A stretch of DNA of 64,000 bases from Novosphingobium percolationis (lineage in GTDB: Bacteria > Pseudomonadota > Alphaproteobacteria > Sphingomonadales > Sphingomonadaceae), in contig NZ_JAILYM010000002.1 in NCBI RefSeq assembly GCF_020179425.1, positions 1 to 64,000 on the forward strand, given 5' to 3'. A program made the translations under genes and the position numbers. The notes beneath the pieces were generated by a model. The model ran no database searches and was not told where the DNA came from. It saw only the letters and a list, made by a program, of their open reading frames with translations. Of this stretch, positions 17,349-25,847 are shown piece after piece. Position 1 is the first letter of the stretch, and each line of letters opens with the position of its first letter.

Positions 17349-17977
17349 TGGCGAAGGGCGAGGTCGACCTGACGGCGAACTATGCCGGTGCGTTCGATGG
17401 GCGGCTGCCCTTCGGCCAGCGTCCGGCGCTGCTGCTGGTCGATCTTGTCGAAGCCTATCTCCAGCCGCATTCGCCGCTCTACGCCGGGATCGAAGCGGCG
17501 CTGGAAAGCGCGATCCGCGTGACGGCGGCGGCGCGCGCGGCGGGGCTGCCGATCGTTTTCACCAACGTCGAATACCAGCCCGGCGGCGCGGACGGCGGCG
17601 TATTCTTCCGCAAGGTGCCCGCGCTCAAGGTGTTTGAGAAGGGCTCGCCGCTGGGCGCGTTCCCGCCCGTGCTGGCACCGCAGGATGGCGACGTGGTGAT
17701 CACCAAGCGGTATGCATCTGCGTTCTTCGGCACGCACCTTTCGCCCACGCTGACGGCGCTGGGCGTGGACACCGTGCTGATCTGCGGCACCTCCACCTCG
17801 GGCTGCATCCGGGCGACCGCGCTTGACGCATGCCAGCACGGGTTCGTGCCTTTCGTGGTGCGCGATGCCTGCGGCGACCGGCACAGCGCGCCGCACGAGG
17901 CGAACCTGTTCGATCTTCAGGCCAAGTACGCCGAAGTCGTGGGCGAGGGAGAGGCGCTGGCCTTGCTCCACCGCTGA
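17348..17977 (+). CDS. Isochorismatase-fold amidase, N-carbamoylsarcosine-amidase-like
   Basis: The 209-aa product is a cysteine hydrolase of the isochorismatase superfamily. The Asp-Lys-Cys triad is visible: Asp in LLLVDLVEAY, Lys in ITKRYASAFFGT and Cys in GTSTSGCIRATALDA. The last motif, with YASAFFGT, resembles N-carbamoylsarcosine amidases and maleamate amidases more than true isochorismatases. In known creatinine-type routes an N-methylhydantoinase (HyuA/B) is followed by this amidase, and here both sit in one operon. The likely reaction is release of ammonia (and CO2 from a carbamoyl group) from the ring-opened product. The gene overlaps the CoA transferase stop by one base. Confidence 0.88.
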   Translation: MAKGEVDLTANYAGAFDGRLPFGQRPALLLVDLVEAYLQPHSPLYAGIEAALESAIRVTAAARAAGLPIVFTNVEYQPGGADGGVFFRKVPALKVFEKGSPLGAFPPVLAPQDGDVVITKRYASAFFGTHLSPTLTALGVDTVLICGTSTSGCIRATALDACQHGFVPFVVRDACGDRHSAPHEANLFDLQAKYAEVVGEGEALALLHR

Positions 17978-17998
17978 CCCTCCGATATTGACCTGCGT

Positions 17999-18009
17999 AT
18001 CAATTTGAT
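17999..18009. promoter_or_regulatory. Short palindrome before the thioesterase gene
   Basis: ATCAA-T-TTGAT is an odd-centred palindrome in the 51-base gap before the thioesterase gene, flanked by TGCG and CGCA. It may mark an internal promoter or operator. Chance is possible. Confidence 0.25.
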
Positions 18010-18028
18010 GATCGCAGGGAGATGAGGT

Positions 18029-18487
18029 GTGGCGACAGCGCCAGATGAGAGCGGGCCGAGACCAGAGCCCGGCTGGAAGCGCGTGCGCTTCGGCACGCCG
18101 TTCCTCGATTCGAGCGGGCCGTATTTCGTGCCCGAGGATGCGGGCCAGCGCGGGCTGGCGATGCGCGTGCTACCCGATCACGTCAATTACGTCTCGGCGG
18201 CGCACGGCGGGGTGCTGGCGACCTTCGCCGACGTGGCGCTCAGCTACCAGCTGTTCCTGCTTGAACCCGGCGGCCTGCCCATCACCACGATCTCGATGGC
18301 GGTGAACTATCTCGCGCCGGGAAAGCTCGACGACTGGCTCATGTCCGAGGTGCGGATCGACCGCCTCGGTGGAAAGATCGCGCACACCAGCGGGCGCCTG
18401 TTCAGCGGCGATACCACGCTGATGACCATGACGGGGGTCTATAACCTGTTGCGGCCACGCGCTCCCAATACGACCGGGAAGGATTGA
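18029..18487 (+). CDS. Hotdog-fold acyl-CoA thioesterase (PaaI-like)
   Basis: The 152-aa product starts at GTG 18029 after AGGGAGATGAG. VNYVSAAHGGVLATFADVAL matches the PaaI-type hotdog active-site helix (HGG followed by an acidic residue on the helix), and the strand TISMAVNYLAPGK is typical of the family. Such enzymes hydrolyse stalled or aromatic acyl-CoAs and recycle CoA. The gene is in line with the hyuAB operon after a 51-base gap. The substrate is unknown. Confidence 0.88.
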   Translation: MATAPDESGPRPEPGWKRVRFGTPFLDSSGPYFVPEDAGQRGLAMRVLPDHVNYVSAAHGGVLATFADVALSYQLFLLEPGGLPITTISMAVNYLAPGKLDDWLMSEVRIDRLGGKIAHTSGRLFSGDTTLMTMTGVYNLLRPRAPNTTGKD

Positions 18488-18496
18488 TCGAAGCCC

Positions 18497-19321
18497 ATGC
18501 CGACCATCGACCATCACGCGCCCTTGCGCGTCCTTGCCGCGGTGCGCGGCCACCCGTTCGATCGCAACGCGCTGGCGGCGCTGTTCGATGGCATGGAAGG
18601 GATCTCGGTCACCTTCGTCGACCAGCCCGCGGCTGCGCTGCTGATGCGCCCCGGCCTTGGCGCGAGCTTCGACGCGCTGCTGCTCTACGACATGCCGGGC
18701 ATCGATTTTGCGCCCGGCAACATGGGCGCGAAGGTGGGCCCGGACGACGCCTTGCGCGAAGGGCTGACCGCGCTGCTCGATGAAGGCATCGGCGTGGTCG
18801 CGCTGCATCACGCGCTCGCGGGCTGGCCCGGCTGGCCGGGCTATTCGGAACTGCTCGGCGGGCGCTTCCTGTACCGCCCCGACGAACTGCGCGGCCAGCC
18901 GACGCTCGATTCCGGCTATCGCCACGCGGTCGACTATACCGCGCACGTCCTTGCGGGCGATCACCCGGTGATGGCAGGCGTTCCAGCCACCTTCGCCATG
19001 AAGGACGAACTCTACCTTGGCGAAGTGTTCGGCGATTCGGTCACGCCGCTGCTGCGGTCCGACTACGCCTTTGTCCGAGACAACTTCCATTCCGCGACCG
19101 AGGCGATGGAAGGCCGGATGTTCTCCAACGAGGGCTGGAACCATGCCCCCGGCAGCGACCTGATCGGCTGGGTCAAGCCTGCGCGCAACAGCCCGCTGGT
19201 CTATCTCCAGCCCGGCGACGACGAGGTGACCTACCAGAACGCGCATTATCGCCGCATGGTCGAAAATGCGCTGCGCTGGGTGGTCACGCCCGAAGCAAAG
19301 GCTTGGGCGCGCGGTGGCTGA
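18497..19321 (+). CDS. ThuA-like domain protein
   Basis: The 274-aa product is a class-I glutamine-amidotransferase-like fold protein of the ThuA (trehalose utilisation) family. Visible signatures are the VLAAVRGHPFDR start, VALHHALAGWPGWPGYSELLGGRF near residues 100-120, DHPVMAGVPATF around 155, and NEGWNHAPGSD. ThuA proteins are often found in sugar or secondary-substrate catabolic clusters and their chemistry is poorly known. It begins 9 bases after the thioesterase stop and is the last gene of the GntR-headed run. No signal peptide is seen, so it is cytosolic. Confidence 0.88.
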   Translation: MPTIDHHAPLRVLAAVRGHPFDRNALAALFDGMEGISVTFVDQPAAALLMRPGLGASFDALLLYDMPGIDFAPGNMGAKVGPDDALREGLTALLDEGIGVVALHHALAGWPGWPGYSELLGGRFLYRPDELRGQPTLDSGYRHAVDYTAHVLAGDHPVMAGVPATFAMKDELYLGEVFGDSVTPLLRSDYAFVRDNFHSATEAMEGRMFSNEGWNHAPGSDLIGWVKPARNSPLVYLQPGDDEVTYQNAHYRRMVENALRWVVTPEAKAWARGG

Positions 19322-19359
19322 ATAGCCGGGTTGCTACCGCGCGATTGCCGCCCCTTGCT

Positions 19360-19461
19360 CGTCACCCCGGCCTTGAGCCGTGGTCTCGCTTGCCTATCGC
19401 GGTGAGAAGTTCAGGTCGCGACGAAATAGCGTCGCCCCCCGGGATCAGGTCCGGGGTGACG
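19360..19461. repeat. Degenerate sphingomonad intergenic inverted repeat
   Basis: CGTCACCCCGG at 19360-19370 is mirrored by CCGGGGTGACG at 19451-19461. The inner sequence (CTTGAG, a GCGACGAAATAGCGTCGC centre, GGATCAGG) resembles the CACCCCGGACYTGATCCGGGG-type dispersed repeats common in sphingomonad genomes. It fills most of the 157-base gap between convergent genes and may also end transcription. Confidence 0.6.
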
Positions 19462-19478
19462 GGGGACGGGCCGACCGT

Positions 19479-20330
19479 TCAGTCGCCGCCACCTTCCTTG
19501 GTCCGATAGTCCCCGAACGCCGCGTCGCGCGCGCTCAAGGCACCGGTCAGTCCGCTCTTCACCGCCGCGAAGGCGTCGCGGCTCGTCTGCGTGGTCAGCG
19601 CCAGCGCCTGGATCTCGGTTCCGGCGCGGATCGCGGCGCGCAGGCCCATGATCTCCATCGCGCGGTGGACCGAGCGCTTGTTCATCGCCTGCACCTCGCT
19701 GGGCACCTGCGCCACCTGAAGCGCCATCGCCACCACCGCCTCGTCAAGCTGGTCCGCCGGGTAGGCGCGGTTGGCAAAGCCAAGGCGCACGGCTTCATTC
19801 CCGTCGATGGCGTTGCCGGTCAGCATCATTTCCATCGCCCCGCGCAACCCGCACATCCAGGCGTGGAACTGGTTGTCGGGCGGGCTCATGTTGCGCACAG
19901 GGGGATAGCCGATCTTTGCGTCCTCGGCCACGTAGACGAGGTCGCACGACGTGGCCAGTTCCGACCCGCCTGCAAGGCACCAGCCATGGACTTGCGCAAT
20001 CACCGGCTTGGCCAGATCCCAGATGCGGAACGCGCCTTCGACGACGTGGCGCGCCCAGTGGCCCGCGCCGGGCGCAGTGTGGAAGGGGAACGGCTCCCCC
20101 GTGCCGCCCGACAGGTCATAGCCCGCCGAAAAGCACGGCCCTGCGCCGCGCAGGATGGTCACGCGCACCGCCGGGTCGAGGTCGCCCGCTTCCAGCAGCT
20201 CGAACAACCGCGCGCGCAAGGGGTTGGACAGCGCGTTGCGCTTGGCCGGACGGTTGAGCGTCAGCCGCCGCACGCCCTCGGCCGGAAAATCGACCAGCAC
20301 GAGGTCTTCGCTGTCGTGCGCCATATCCAT
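19479..20330 (-). CDS. Enoyl-CoA hydratase/isomerase family protein (second copy)
   Basis: The product is 283 aa from ATG 20330, preceded by AAGGAG at 6 bases. The crotonase fold is shown by RPAKRNALS, PCFSAGYDLSGG and HGWCLAGGSELATSCDL. As in the 6.9-kb paralogue, the first catalytic Glu is kept (GGSEL) but the second is absent in IGYPPVRNMSPPD. The two share the context DAKIGxP...RN.SP, so they form one subfamily, possibly acting at related steps. The gene is convergent with the thuA-like gene and divergent from the Rieske operon, 210 bases away. Confidence 0.9.
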   Translation of the reverse strand: MDMAHDSEDLVLVDFPAEGVRRLTLNRPAKRNALSNPLRARLFELLEAGDLDPAVRVTILRGAGPCFSAGYDLSGGTGEPFPFHTAPGAGHWARHVVEGAFRIWDLAKPVIAQVHGWCLAGGSELATSCDLVYVAEDAKIGYPPVRNMSPPDNQFHAWMCGLRGAMEMMLTGNAIDGNEAVRLGFANRAYPADQLDEAVVAMALQVAQVPSEVQAMNKRSVHRAMEIMGLRAAIRAGTEIQALALTTQTSRDAFAAVKSGLTGALSARDAAFGDYRTKEGGGD

Positions 20331-20540
20331 CGCTCCTTGCTCTCGTCCCAATCCTGCGCCCGCGACCGTGGCCGGGCGTGCGCGGCGCGTCAATCACGCC
20401 GGCCGCCCTCGAATCAGGCCGGATGGCCGGTGCGCACGCCCTGATACACAAAAGCACGCGCAGCGGGCTTCACAAGTTTGCATGATGTGTTAGTTTCTAC
20501 CCCGAGAGGAATAGGCCGGAAGGCCGCCGGAGGTAGCATC

Positions 20541-21977
20541 ATGAACGTAGAAGCGAAGAATTTCCGCCCTGATCGCCACCCGGCCGACACCTACGAGGAG
20601 ATTCTCGAGCGGGATTCCCGTGCGGTTCCCGAGCACCTGCGCGAAGGCCCGGTCCCCGATATCGGCACCGAACCCGTCGACGTGGCGCGCTATCTCGACC
20701 CTGCCTTCGCCCGCGCGGAAGAAAAGTACCTCTGGCCGAAGATCTGGCAGATGGCCTGCCGCGAGGAGGAAATCCCCAACGCGGGTGACACCCACGTCTA
20801 TGAAATCGCGGGCAAGTCGTTCCTGATCGTGCGACAGGAAGATGGCGGCATCCGGGCCTTCTACAATTCCTGCCTGCATCGCGGGCGCAAGCTGGCGGCA
20901 TTTGGGGGCTGCAAGGCTGAATTCCGTTGCCCCTATCACGGCATCGCGTGGAACACCGATGGCAGCTTCAAGGACAACCCGATCGCCTGGGACTTCCCGC
21001 AGTGGGAAGGCCGCGACGTGTCGTTGCCTGAAGCCAGGATCGAGACATGGGGCGGCTATGTCTTCCTCAACATGGACAAGGATGCCCCGCCGCTCGCCAG
21101 TGTGCTGGCCCCGCTGCCCGAACACTTCGCGGGCTATGCCCACGAGGATCGCTACATCCACCTCCACGTGCAGAAGATCGTGCCGTGCAACTGGAAGGCG
21201 GCGGCCGAGGCTTTCATGGAAAGCCACCACGCCATCACCACGCACCCGCAACTGCTGCCCTACCTGGCCGACGTGAACAGCCAGTACGATATCCTGAGCG
21301 AACACGTGACGCGGCAGTTCTCGGCACAGATGGTGCCAAGCCCCTACAACGATCGCGAAGTGACGCAGGATGAAGTGGTGCAGGCCGTGCTCGGCGTCGG
21401 ATCGCGTTCGCTGGCGGGGCAGGCCGACGGCGCGATGAAAGTGCCCGATGGCGAAACCGCGCGCACCTTCATGGCCGAGTTCACGAGGCGGTCGCTCGCG
21501 GCCGACGATGGCCACGATTATTCGGACGCCTCGGACGCCGAAATGGTCGATGCTCTGCTCTACAACGTCTGGCCGCACATGAGCTTCTGGGCCGGGCACA
21601 TGCCCAATCTGGTCTATCGCTGGCGGCCTAACGGGCACGATCACACCACCTCGATCATGGACATCTACATGTTGAAGCGCGTGCCCAAGGGCCAGCCCCG
21701 GCCCAAGCCGGCGCGCGTGTTCGAGATCGGGTTGGACGAAAGCATGGTCGAATATGGCCCGAAGGGCGGCATGTCGGCTGGGCTGGCCGCCGTGTTCGAA
21801 CAGGACATGGCCAACCTGCCCCATGTCCAGACGGGCATGGAAGCCTCGGGCCTCGGGGTGATCCACCTCGCCCGCTATTCCGAACTGCGCATCCGCAAGA
21901 TGCACCAGATGATCGACGCCATGCTGGCCGAAGGGATGGCAGCGGACGGGGCGCGCGATGCGGCGGCGGGGGCCTGA
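20541..21977 (+). CDS. Rieske non-haem iron oxygenase, large subunit
   Basis: The product is 478 aa from ATG 20541 with CCGGAGG upstream. The Rieske [2Fe-2S] ligands are CLH in NSCLHRGRK and CPYH in FRCPYHGIAW (about residues 110-135). The mononuclear iron site is indicated by ESHHAITTHPQ near residue 230 (two His). It resembles the alpha subunit of ring-hydroxylating oxygenases; no beta subunit is adjacent, so it may be an alpha-only oxygenase. It heads an operon with an acyl-CoA ligase and an SDR. The ferredoxin at 24.4 kb is the nearest electron donor, but no reductase is seen. The stop overlaps the next ATG. Confidence 0.93.
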   Translation: MNVEAKNFRPDRHPADTYEEILERDSRAVPEHLREGPVPDIGTEPVDVARYLDPAFARAEEKYLWPKIWQMACREEEIPNAGDTHVYEIAGKSFLIVRQEDGGIRAFYNSCLHRGRKLAAFGGCKAEFRCPYHGIAWNTDGSFKDNPIAWDFPQWEGRDVSLPEARIETWGGYVFLNMDKDAPPLASVLAPLPEHFAGYAHEDRYIHLHVQKIVPCNWKAAAEAFMESHHAITTHPQLLPYLADVNSQYDILSEHVTRQFSAQMVPSPYNDREVTQDEVVQAVLGVGSRSLAGQADGAMKVPDGETARTFMAEFTRRSLAADDGHDYSDASDAEMVDALLYNVWPHMSFWAGHMPNLVYRWRPNGHDHTTSIMDIYMLKRVPKGQPRPKPARVFEIGLDESMVEYGPKGGMSAGLAAVFEQDMANLPHVQTGMEASGLGVIHLARYSELRIRKMHQMIDAMLAEGMAADGARDAAAGA

Positions 21978-23536
21978 TGTCGCTGGTTGCCACCGAATAC
22001 GCGCGTTCCATGCCCGAAAGCCTCGCCGTCACCGACGGTCGCCTGGACCTGACGTGGGGGGAACTCGACCCGTTGGTGAACCGCGCGACCAACGCCCTGC
22101 TGGCGATGGACCTCGGCGCGCCCCCTCGCGCCGCGGTCTTCGCACATAATTCCACCGAGTGCGCGCTCGCCTATCTCGCGCTGTTGCATGCAGGCGTGTC
22201 GGGCGTTCCGGCGAACTTCCACCTGACCGCCGACGAACTGGCCTACATCCTCAGGGACAGCGGCGCACAGGCGCTGTTCGTGGGGCCGGAGACGGCGGTG
22301 GCGGGCGTGGAAGCCGCGCGTCTGGCAGGCGTGCCGCAGGTGATCGGCTGGCGCTGTGAAGGGTTGGCGGGCATCACCCCGTGGGACGCATGGCTGGCCG
22401 CCAGCAGCGATGCACGGCCGCCCGAGACGATGCCGCCCCTGCCCTACATGCACTATACCTCGGGCACGACCGGGCGGCCCAAGGGCGCGGAAACGCCGCC
22501 CAGCATGTTCCCGCGCGAAGCGGACGTTGCCGGTCTTTTCCGGGCCTTGCGCGATCTGGTCGATGCGATGCACCTGGACGAAGGTCCGCCCGGTCCGGTG
22601 CTGCTGGTGGGCCCCAACTACCATACCGGCCCGCTCGGCTCGGTACGCCAGTGGGGTGGCGGTCGCCCGCTGGTGGTTCTGCCGAAGTTCGATGCCGAAG
22701 GGATTCTCGCGCTGATCGAGGCGCACAAAGTGGCCACCATGGTCATGGTGCCCACTCACTTCCAGCGCCTGCTCGCCCTGCCCGATGACGTGCGGTCGCG
22801 CTACGACCTGTCGAGCGTGCGATCAGTGCCGCATACCGGCGCGGCCTGTCCGGTCGATGTCAAGCGGGCGATGATCGAATGGTGGGGCCCGGTGTTCATC
22901 GACGCCTATGGCGCGACCGAGGCGGGCACCACCAACATGATCACGTCGGAGGAATGGCTGGCCAAGCCCGGATCGGTGGGCAAGGCGGTGCCACCGCTGG
23001 AAATGGTGGTGGTGGCCGAGGACGGCACGCGGCTCGGGCCGAACGAGGTCGGCCAGCTCTACTTCCGCGATCCCACCGGGCGCGGCATCGTCTATCACAA
23101 CGATCCCGAAAAGACCGCCGCCGCGCACATCGAACCCGGCGTCTTCACGCTGGGCGAGATCGGCTATGTGGACGAGGACGGCTACGTCTTCATCACCGAC
23201 CGTTCGTCGGACATGATCGTGTCGGGCGGGGTCAACATCTACCCCGCCGAGATCGAGCAGGTGCTGATCACCCATCCGGCGGTGGAAGACGTGGCGGTGA
23301 TCGGCGTGCCCAACGCCGACATGGGCGAGGAAGTGAAGGCGCTCGTCGTCCCGCGCAGCGGGTCCGGCGCCAGCGCGGAAGACCTCGCGGCCTTCGCGCG
23401 CGAACGGCTGGCAGGATACAAGCGCCCGCGCAGCATCGACCTTGTGGCAACGGTCGGGCGCAATGCCATGGGCAAGGTCAACAAGCGCGAACTGCGGCGG
23501 CCGTTCTGGCCATCGGATCGCACCATCGGCGGATAG
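21977..23536 (+). CDS. AMP-forming acyl-CoA synthetase
   Basis: The 519-aa product is a member of the adenylate-forming superfamily and activates a carboxylic acid to a CoA thioester. Motifs in order are YTSGTTGRPKGAE near 160 (ATP P-loop), DAYGATEAGT near 310, ITDRSSDMIVSGGVNIYPAEIE near 405-425, and NAMGKVNKREL near 500 (catalytic Lys). The length matches medium- or long-chain and aromatic acid ligases. It is coupled to the Rieske gene by a one-base overlap, which suggests that an oxygenated acid becomes CoA-linked. Confidence 0.94.
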   Translation: MSLVATEYARSMPESLAVTDGRLDLTWGELDPLVNRATNALLAMDLGAPPRAAVFAHNSTECALAYLALLHAGVSGVPANFHLTADELAYILRDSGAQALFVGPETAVAGVEAARLAGVPQVIGWRCEGLAGITPWDAWLAASSDARPPETMPPLPYMHYTSGTTGRPKGAETPPSMFPREADVAGLFRALRDLVDAMHLDEGPPGPVLLVGPNYHTGPLGSVRQWGGGRPLVVLPKFDAEGILALIEAHKVATMVMVPTHFQRLLALPDDVRSRYDLSSVRSVPHTGAACPVDVKRAMIEWWGPVFIDAYGATEAGTTNMITSEEWLAKPGSVGKAVPPLEMVVVAEDGTRLGPNEVGQLYFRDPTGRGIVYHNDPEKTAAAHIEPGVFTLGEIGYVDEDGYVFITDRSSDMIVSGGVNIYPAEIEQVLITHPAVEDVAVIGVPNADMGEEVKALVVPRSGSGASAEDLAAFARERLAGYKRPRSIDLVATVGRNAMGKVNKRELRRPFWPSDRTIGG

Positions 23537-23552
23537 GCAAAGGGAGAACACC

Positions 23553-24353
23553 ATGCGGCTGGAAGGCAAGCGCGCGATCGTGCTGGGCGCGGCGGGCAAG
23601 GACAACATGGGCCAGGTCATCGCCCGGCGGCTGGTGGCCGAAGGCGCGAAGGTACTCGTCGCCGGGCGCAAGCCTGAACACCTTCAGGAATTCGTCGTCG
23701 CCCATCCCGGCAAGGGCTTCATGGCGCTGTGCGACATCACCCGCAAGGCCGACAATGAGGCGCTCGCTGCCTCCGCGGTTCAGCAGATGGGCGGGGTGGA
23801 TATCGCCGTCAACGCTACCGGCTGGGGCTTGCTCAAGCCCTTCCTCGAAACCACCGAGGACGAGCTCCAGCGCATTTCCGACCTGCAGTTCAAAGGCCCG
23901 TACATGTTCTTCCAGGCCATGATCGAGGCGATGCAGGACGGCGGCTCGATCATCCAGATCTCATCGGCCACAGCCACGATCATGCTCAATGACCACGCCG
24001 CCTACATGGGCACCAAGGCCGGGACCGACCATGTGATCCGCTGCGTTGCCAACGAATTCGGCAGTCGCGGCATCCGTGCCAACTCGATCTCTCCGGGCCT
24101 TACCGAAACCCCGATGACCGCCGCCAACGGCCGGACGCCGGGCCTGTGGGAAGCATTCGTGCCTTCCTATCCGCTGGGCCGCGTCGGCACGTCGGACGAC
24201 ATCGCCGCTGCTGCCGTGTGGCTCGCCTCGGACGAATGCTTCATGACCGGGCAGAATCTGCAGGTGAACGGCGGCCTCACCCTTCGCCGCAACCCATGGA
24301 AGGAGGAAATCGCCGCCTCGGTCATGGCCGCGATGCAGGCGCAGGACGCCTGA
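23553..24353 (+). CDS. Short-chain dehydrogenase/reductase
   Basis: The product is 266 aa from ATG 23553 after AGGGAGAAC. The nucleotide-binding loop is an unusual GAAGKDNMGQVIA in place of TGxxxGIG, a form found in some enoyl-ACP-reductase-like and divergent SDRs. Catalytic Ser lies in IQISSATA, and Tyr-x3-Lys is in AAYMGTKAG. SPGLTETPM is the usual C-terminal substrate-lid signature. It probably oxidises a hydroxyacyl-CoA or a diol made by the operon's oxygenase. It is the last gene before a hairpin terminator. Confidence 0.92.
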   Translation: MRLEGKRAIVLGAAGKDNMGQVIARRLVAEGAKVLVAGRKPEHLQEFVVAHPGKGFMALCDITRKADNEALAASAVQQMGGVDIAVNATGWGLLKPFLETTEDELQRISDLQFKGPYMFFQAMIEAMQDGGSIIQISSATATIMLNDHAAYMGTKAGTDHVIRCVANEFGSRGIRANSISPGLTETPMTAANGRTPGLWEAFVPSYPLGRVGTSDDIAAAAVWLASDECFMTGQNLQVNGGLTLRRNPWKEEIAASVMAAMQAQDA

Positions 24354-24361
24354 AAGGGCTC

Positions 24362-24390
24362 GGCCCCTCTCCCTATACGGGGAGCGGGCC
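24362..24390. terminator. Bidirectional hairpin between convergent genes
   Basis: GGCCC-x-CTCC and GGAG-x-GGGCC form an imperfect stem with a TATA-containing loop, in the 49-base gap between the SDR stop and the ferredoxin stop. There is no clear T-tract. Confidence 0.4.
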
Positions 24391-24402
24391 TGGCATGTCG
24401 CT

Positions 24403-24711
24403 CTACTCCGGCACGCGCACCTCCAGCCCATCGAGTACCGCTTTCAGCTTGACCTGACAGGCTAGGCGCGAGGTTTGCGTGCGTTCCAGCGAATCCAGCA
24501 GCATGTCCTCGGCCAGATGCGGCGGGCCGACGCGGTCTGCCCATTCGGGCGCGATCGCCACGTGGCAGGTCGCGCAGGCGCAGGCCCCGCCGCATTCGGC
24601 GCGGATGCCCGCAATCCCGGCGCGCACCGCCACTTCCATCAGGCTGTATCCCTCGCGCCCGTAAACGCGTTCACGGCTTCCATCGGGCAACACGAAATCG
24701 ACTTCGATCAT
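24403..24711 (-). CDS. Adrenodoxin-type [2Fe-2S] ferredoxin
   Basis: The 102-aa product is a small electron carrier. The cluster ligands are in CGGACACATC (three Cys of the C-x5-C-x2-C pattern) and the later Cys of RLACQVKL. The length and the LMEVAVRAGI helix are typical of ferredoxins that serve P450s or Rieske oxygenases. It sits 12 bases from the 3' end of the reductase-like gene upstream and is probably co-transcribed with it. Neither a ferredoxin reductase nor a dedicated P450 is adjacent. The Rieske oxygenase operon and the P450 at 30.9 kb are both candidate partners. Confidence 0.94.
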   Translation of the reverse strand: MIEVDFVLPDGSRERVYGREGYSLMEVAVRAGIAGIRAECGGACACATCHVAIAPEWADRVGPPHLAEDMLLDSLERTQTSRLACQVKLKAVLDGLEVRVPE

Positions 24712-24723
24712 GCAGGTTTCATC

Positions 24724-25734
24724 TCACTCGGCGACCCGGATCAGCAGCTTGCCCCGGTTTAGCCCGCGAAACAGGCGCATCAGCGTCTGCGGCGCGTTTT
24801 CCAGACCATCGACCACTTCGTCGCGCTGGACAATGCGCCCTTCTGCCAGCCAGCGGCGCAAGCGGTCGCGACCGATGTCGTGGTCCTCGGCGAAGTCGCC
24901 CAGCAGGAAGCCTTCCATCCGCGCGCTCTTGAACACGATGTTGAAATAGCTGCCGGGGCCGGGCGGGCGGCCCTGCTGCTGATAGCGGGCGATGCCGCCG
25001 CAGATCACCACCCGCGCCTTGCGCGCGATGCGTGCCAGCAGGTCGTCGAGCATCTGCCCGCCGACGTTGTCCCACAGCACATCGATGCCCTCGGGCGCCA
25101 GTTCGCGCACGCGGGCCTTCACCTTCTCGGCCTTGTAGTCGATGGCGTGATCGAACCCCAGTTCCTCGGTCAGCCAGCGGCACTTGTCCGGCCCGCCTGC
25201 GATGCCGATCACGCGGCACCCCGCGATCTTGCCCAGTTGCCCCACGATCGAGCCGACCCCGCCCGCCGCGCCGGTCACCACCAGCACGTCGCCTGCCTGC
25301 GGCACGCCGATGCGGGTCAGCCCGAAGTAGGCGGTCAGGCCGCTCGATCCCAGCAGTCCGAGCGCAAGGCGCGGCGCATCGGGCTCGTCGCGCACCTTGC
25401 GCATGGCCGATGCCCTGACGATCATTTCGTCGGCCCAGCCGAGCAGGCCCTGGACCAGATCGCCGGGCGCAAATCCGGCGCTGCGGCTCTCGATCACACG
25501 GCCCACGCCGAGCGCGGGCATGGTCTGGCCGATCTCGGTCGGCTCGGCATACCCGGCGACGTTTTCCATCCAGCCCTTTTGGGCAGGATCACACGACAGC
25601 ATCAGCACCGCGACGCGCAGATCGTCGTCCTGAAGCGTCCCAAGCGGCGGATTTCGGTCGATTTCGAAGTCTTCGGCAACGAGTTCGCGGGCGTTGGGGC
25701 GGGCGGCGATGGTCCAGCGCAAGAGCGTCTCCAT
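24724..25734 (-). CDS. NADPH-dependent MDR oxidoreductase, CurA-like
   Basis: The 336-aa product is a zinc-free medium-chain dehydrogenase/reductase. The start is ATG 25734 (METLLRW). VTGAAGGVGSIVGQLGKIAG near 150 is the cofactor-binding GxGxxG-type loop, and DNVGGQMLDDLL and ICGGIARYQ are typical of prostaglandin-reductase/CurA proteins that reduce enones. Lack of the catalytic Zn ligands fits this group. It may reduce an alpha,beta-unsaturated ketone intermediate. The gene is divergent from the acyl-CoA dehydrogenase, 113 bases away, and probably shares a control region with it. Confidence 0.92.
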   Translation of the reverse strand: METLLRWTIAARPNARELVAEDFEIDRNPPLGTLQDDDLRVAVLMLSCDPAQKGWMENVAGYAEPTEIGQTMPALGVGRVIESRSAGFAPGDLVQGLLGWADEMIVRASAMRKVRDEPDAPRLALGLLGSSGLTAYFGLTRIGVPQAGDVLVVTGAAGGVGSIVGQLGKIAGCRVIGIAGGPDKCRWLTEELGFDHAIDYKAEKVKARVRELAPEGIDVLWDNVGGQMLDDLLARIARKARVVICGGIARYQQQGRPPGPGSYFNIVFKSARMEGFLLGDFAEDHDIGRDRLRRWLAEGRIVQRDEVVDGLENAPQTLMRLFRGLNRGKLLIRVAE

Positions 25735-25847
25735 AAAAAGTTGATGCGCGATGCAAAATGTTGTGTAACGGTTGGGACGGCAAGGCAAGAGCCGATTGCG
25801 ATTCCACGCCCCTCCATTTCCGGGGCCACCGTTTCGAGCGAACCGAC

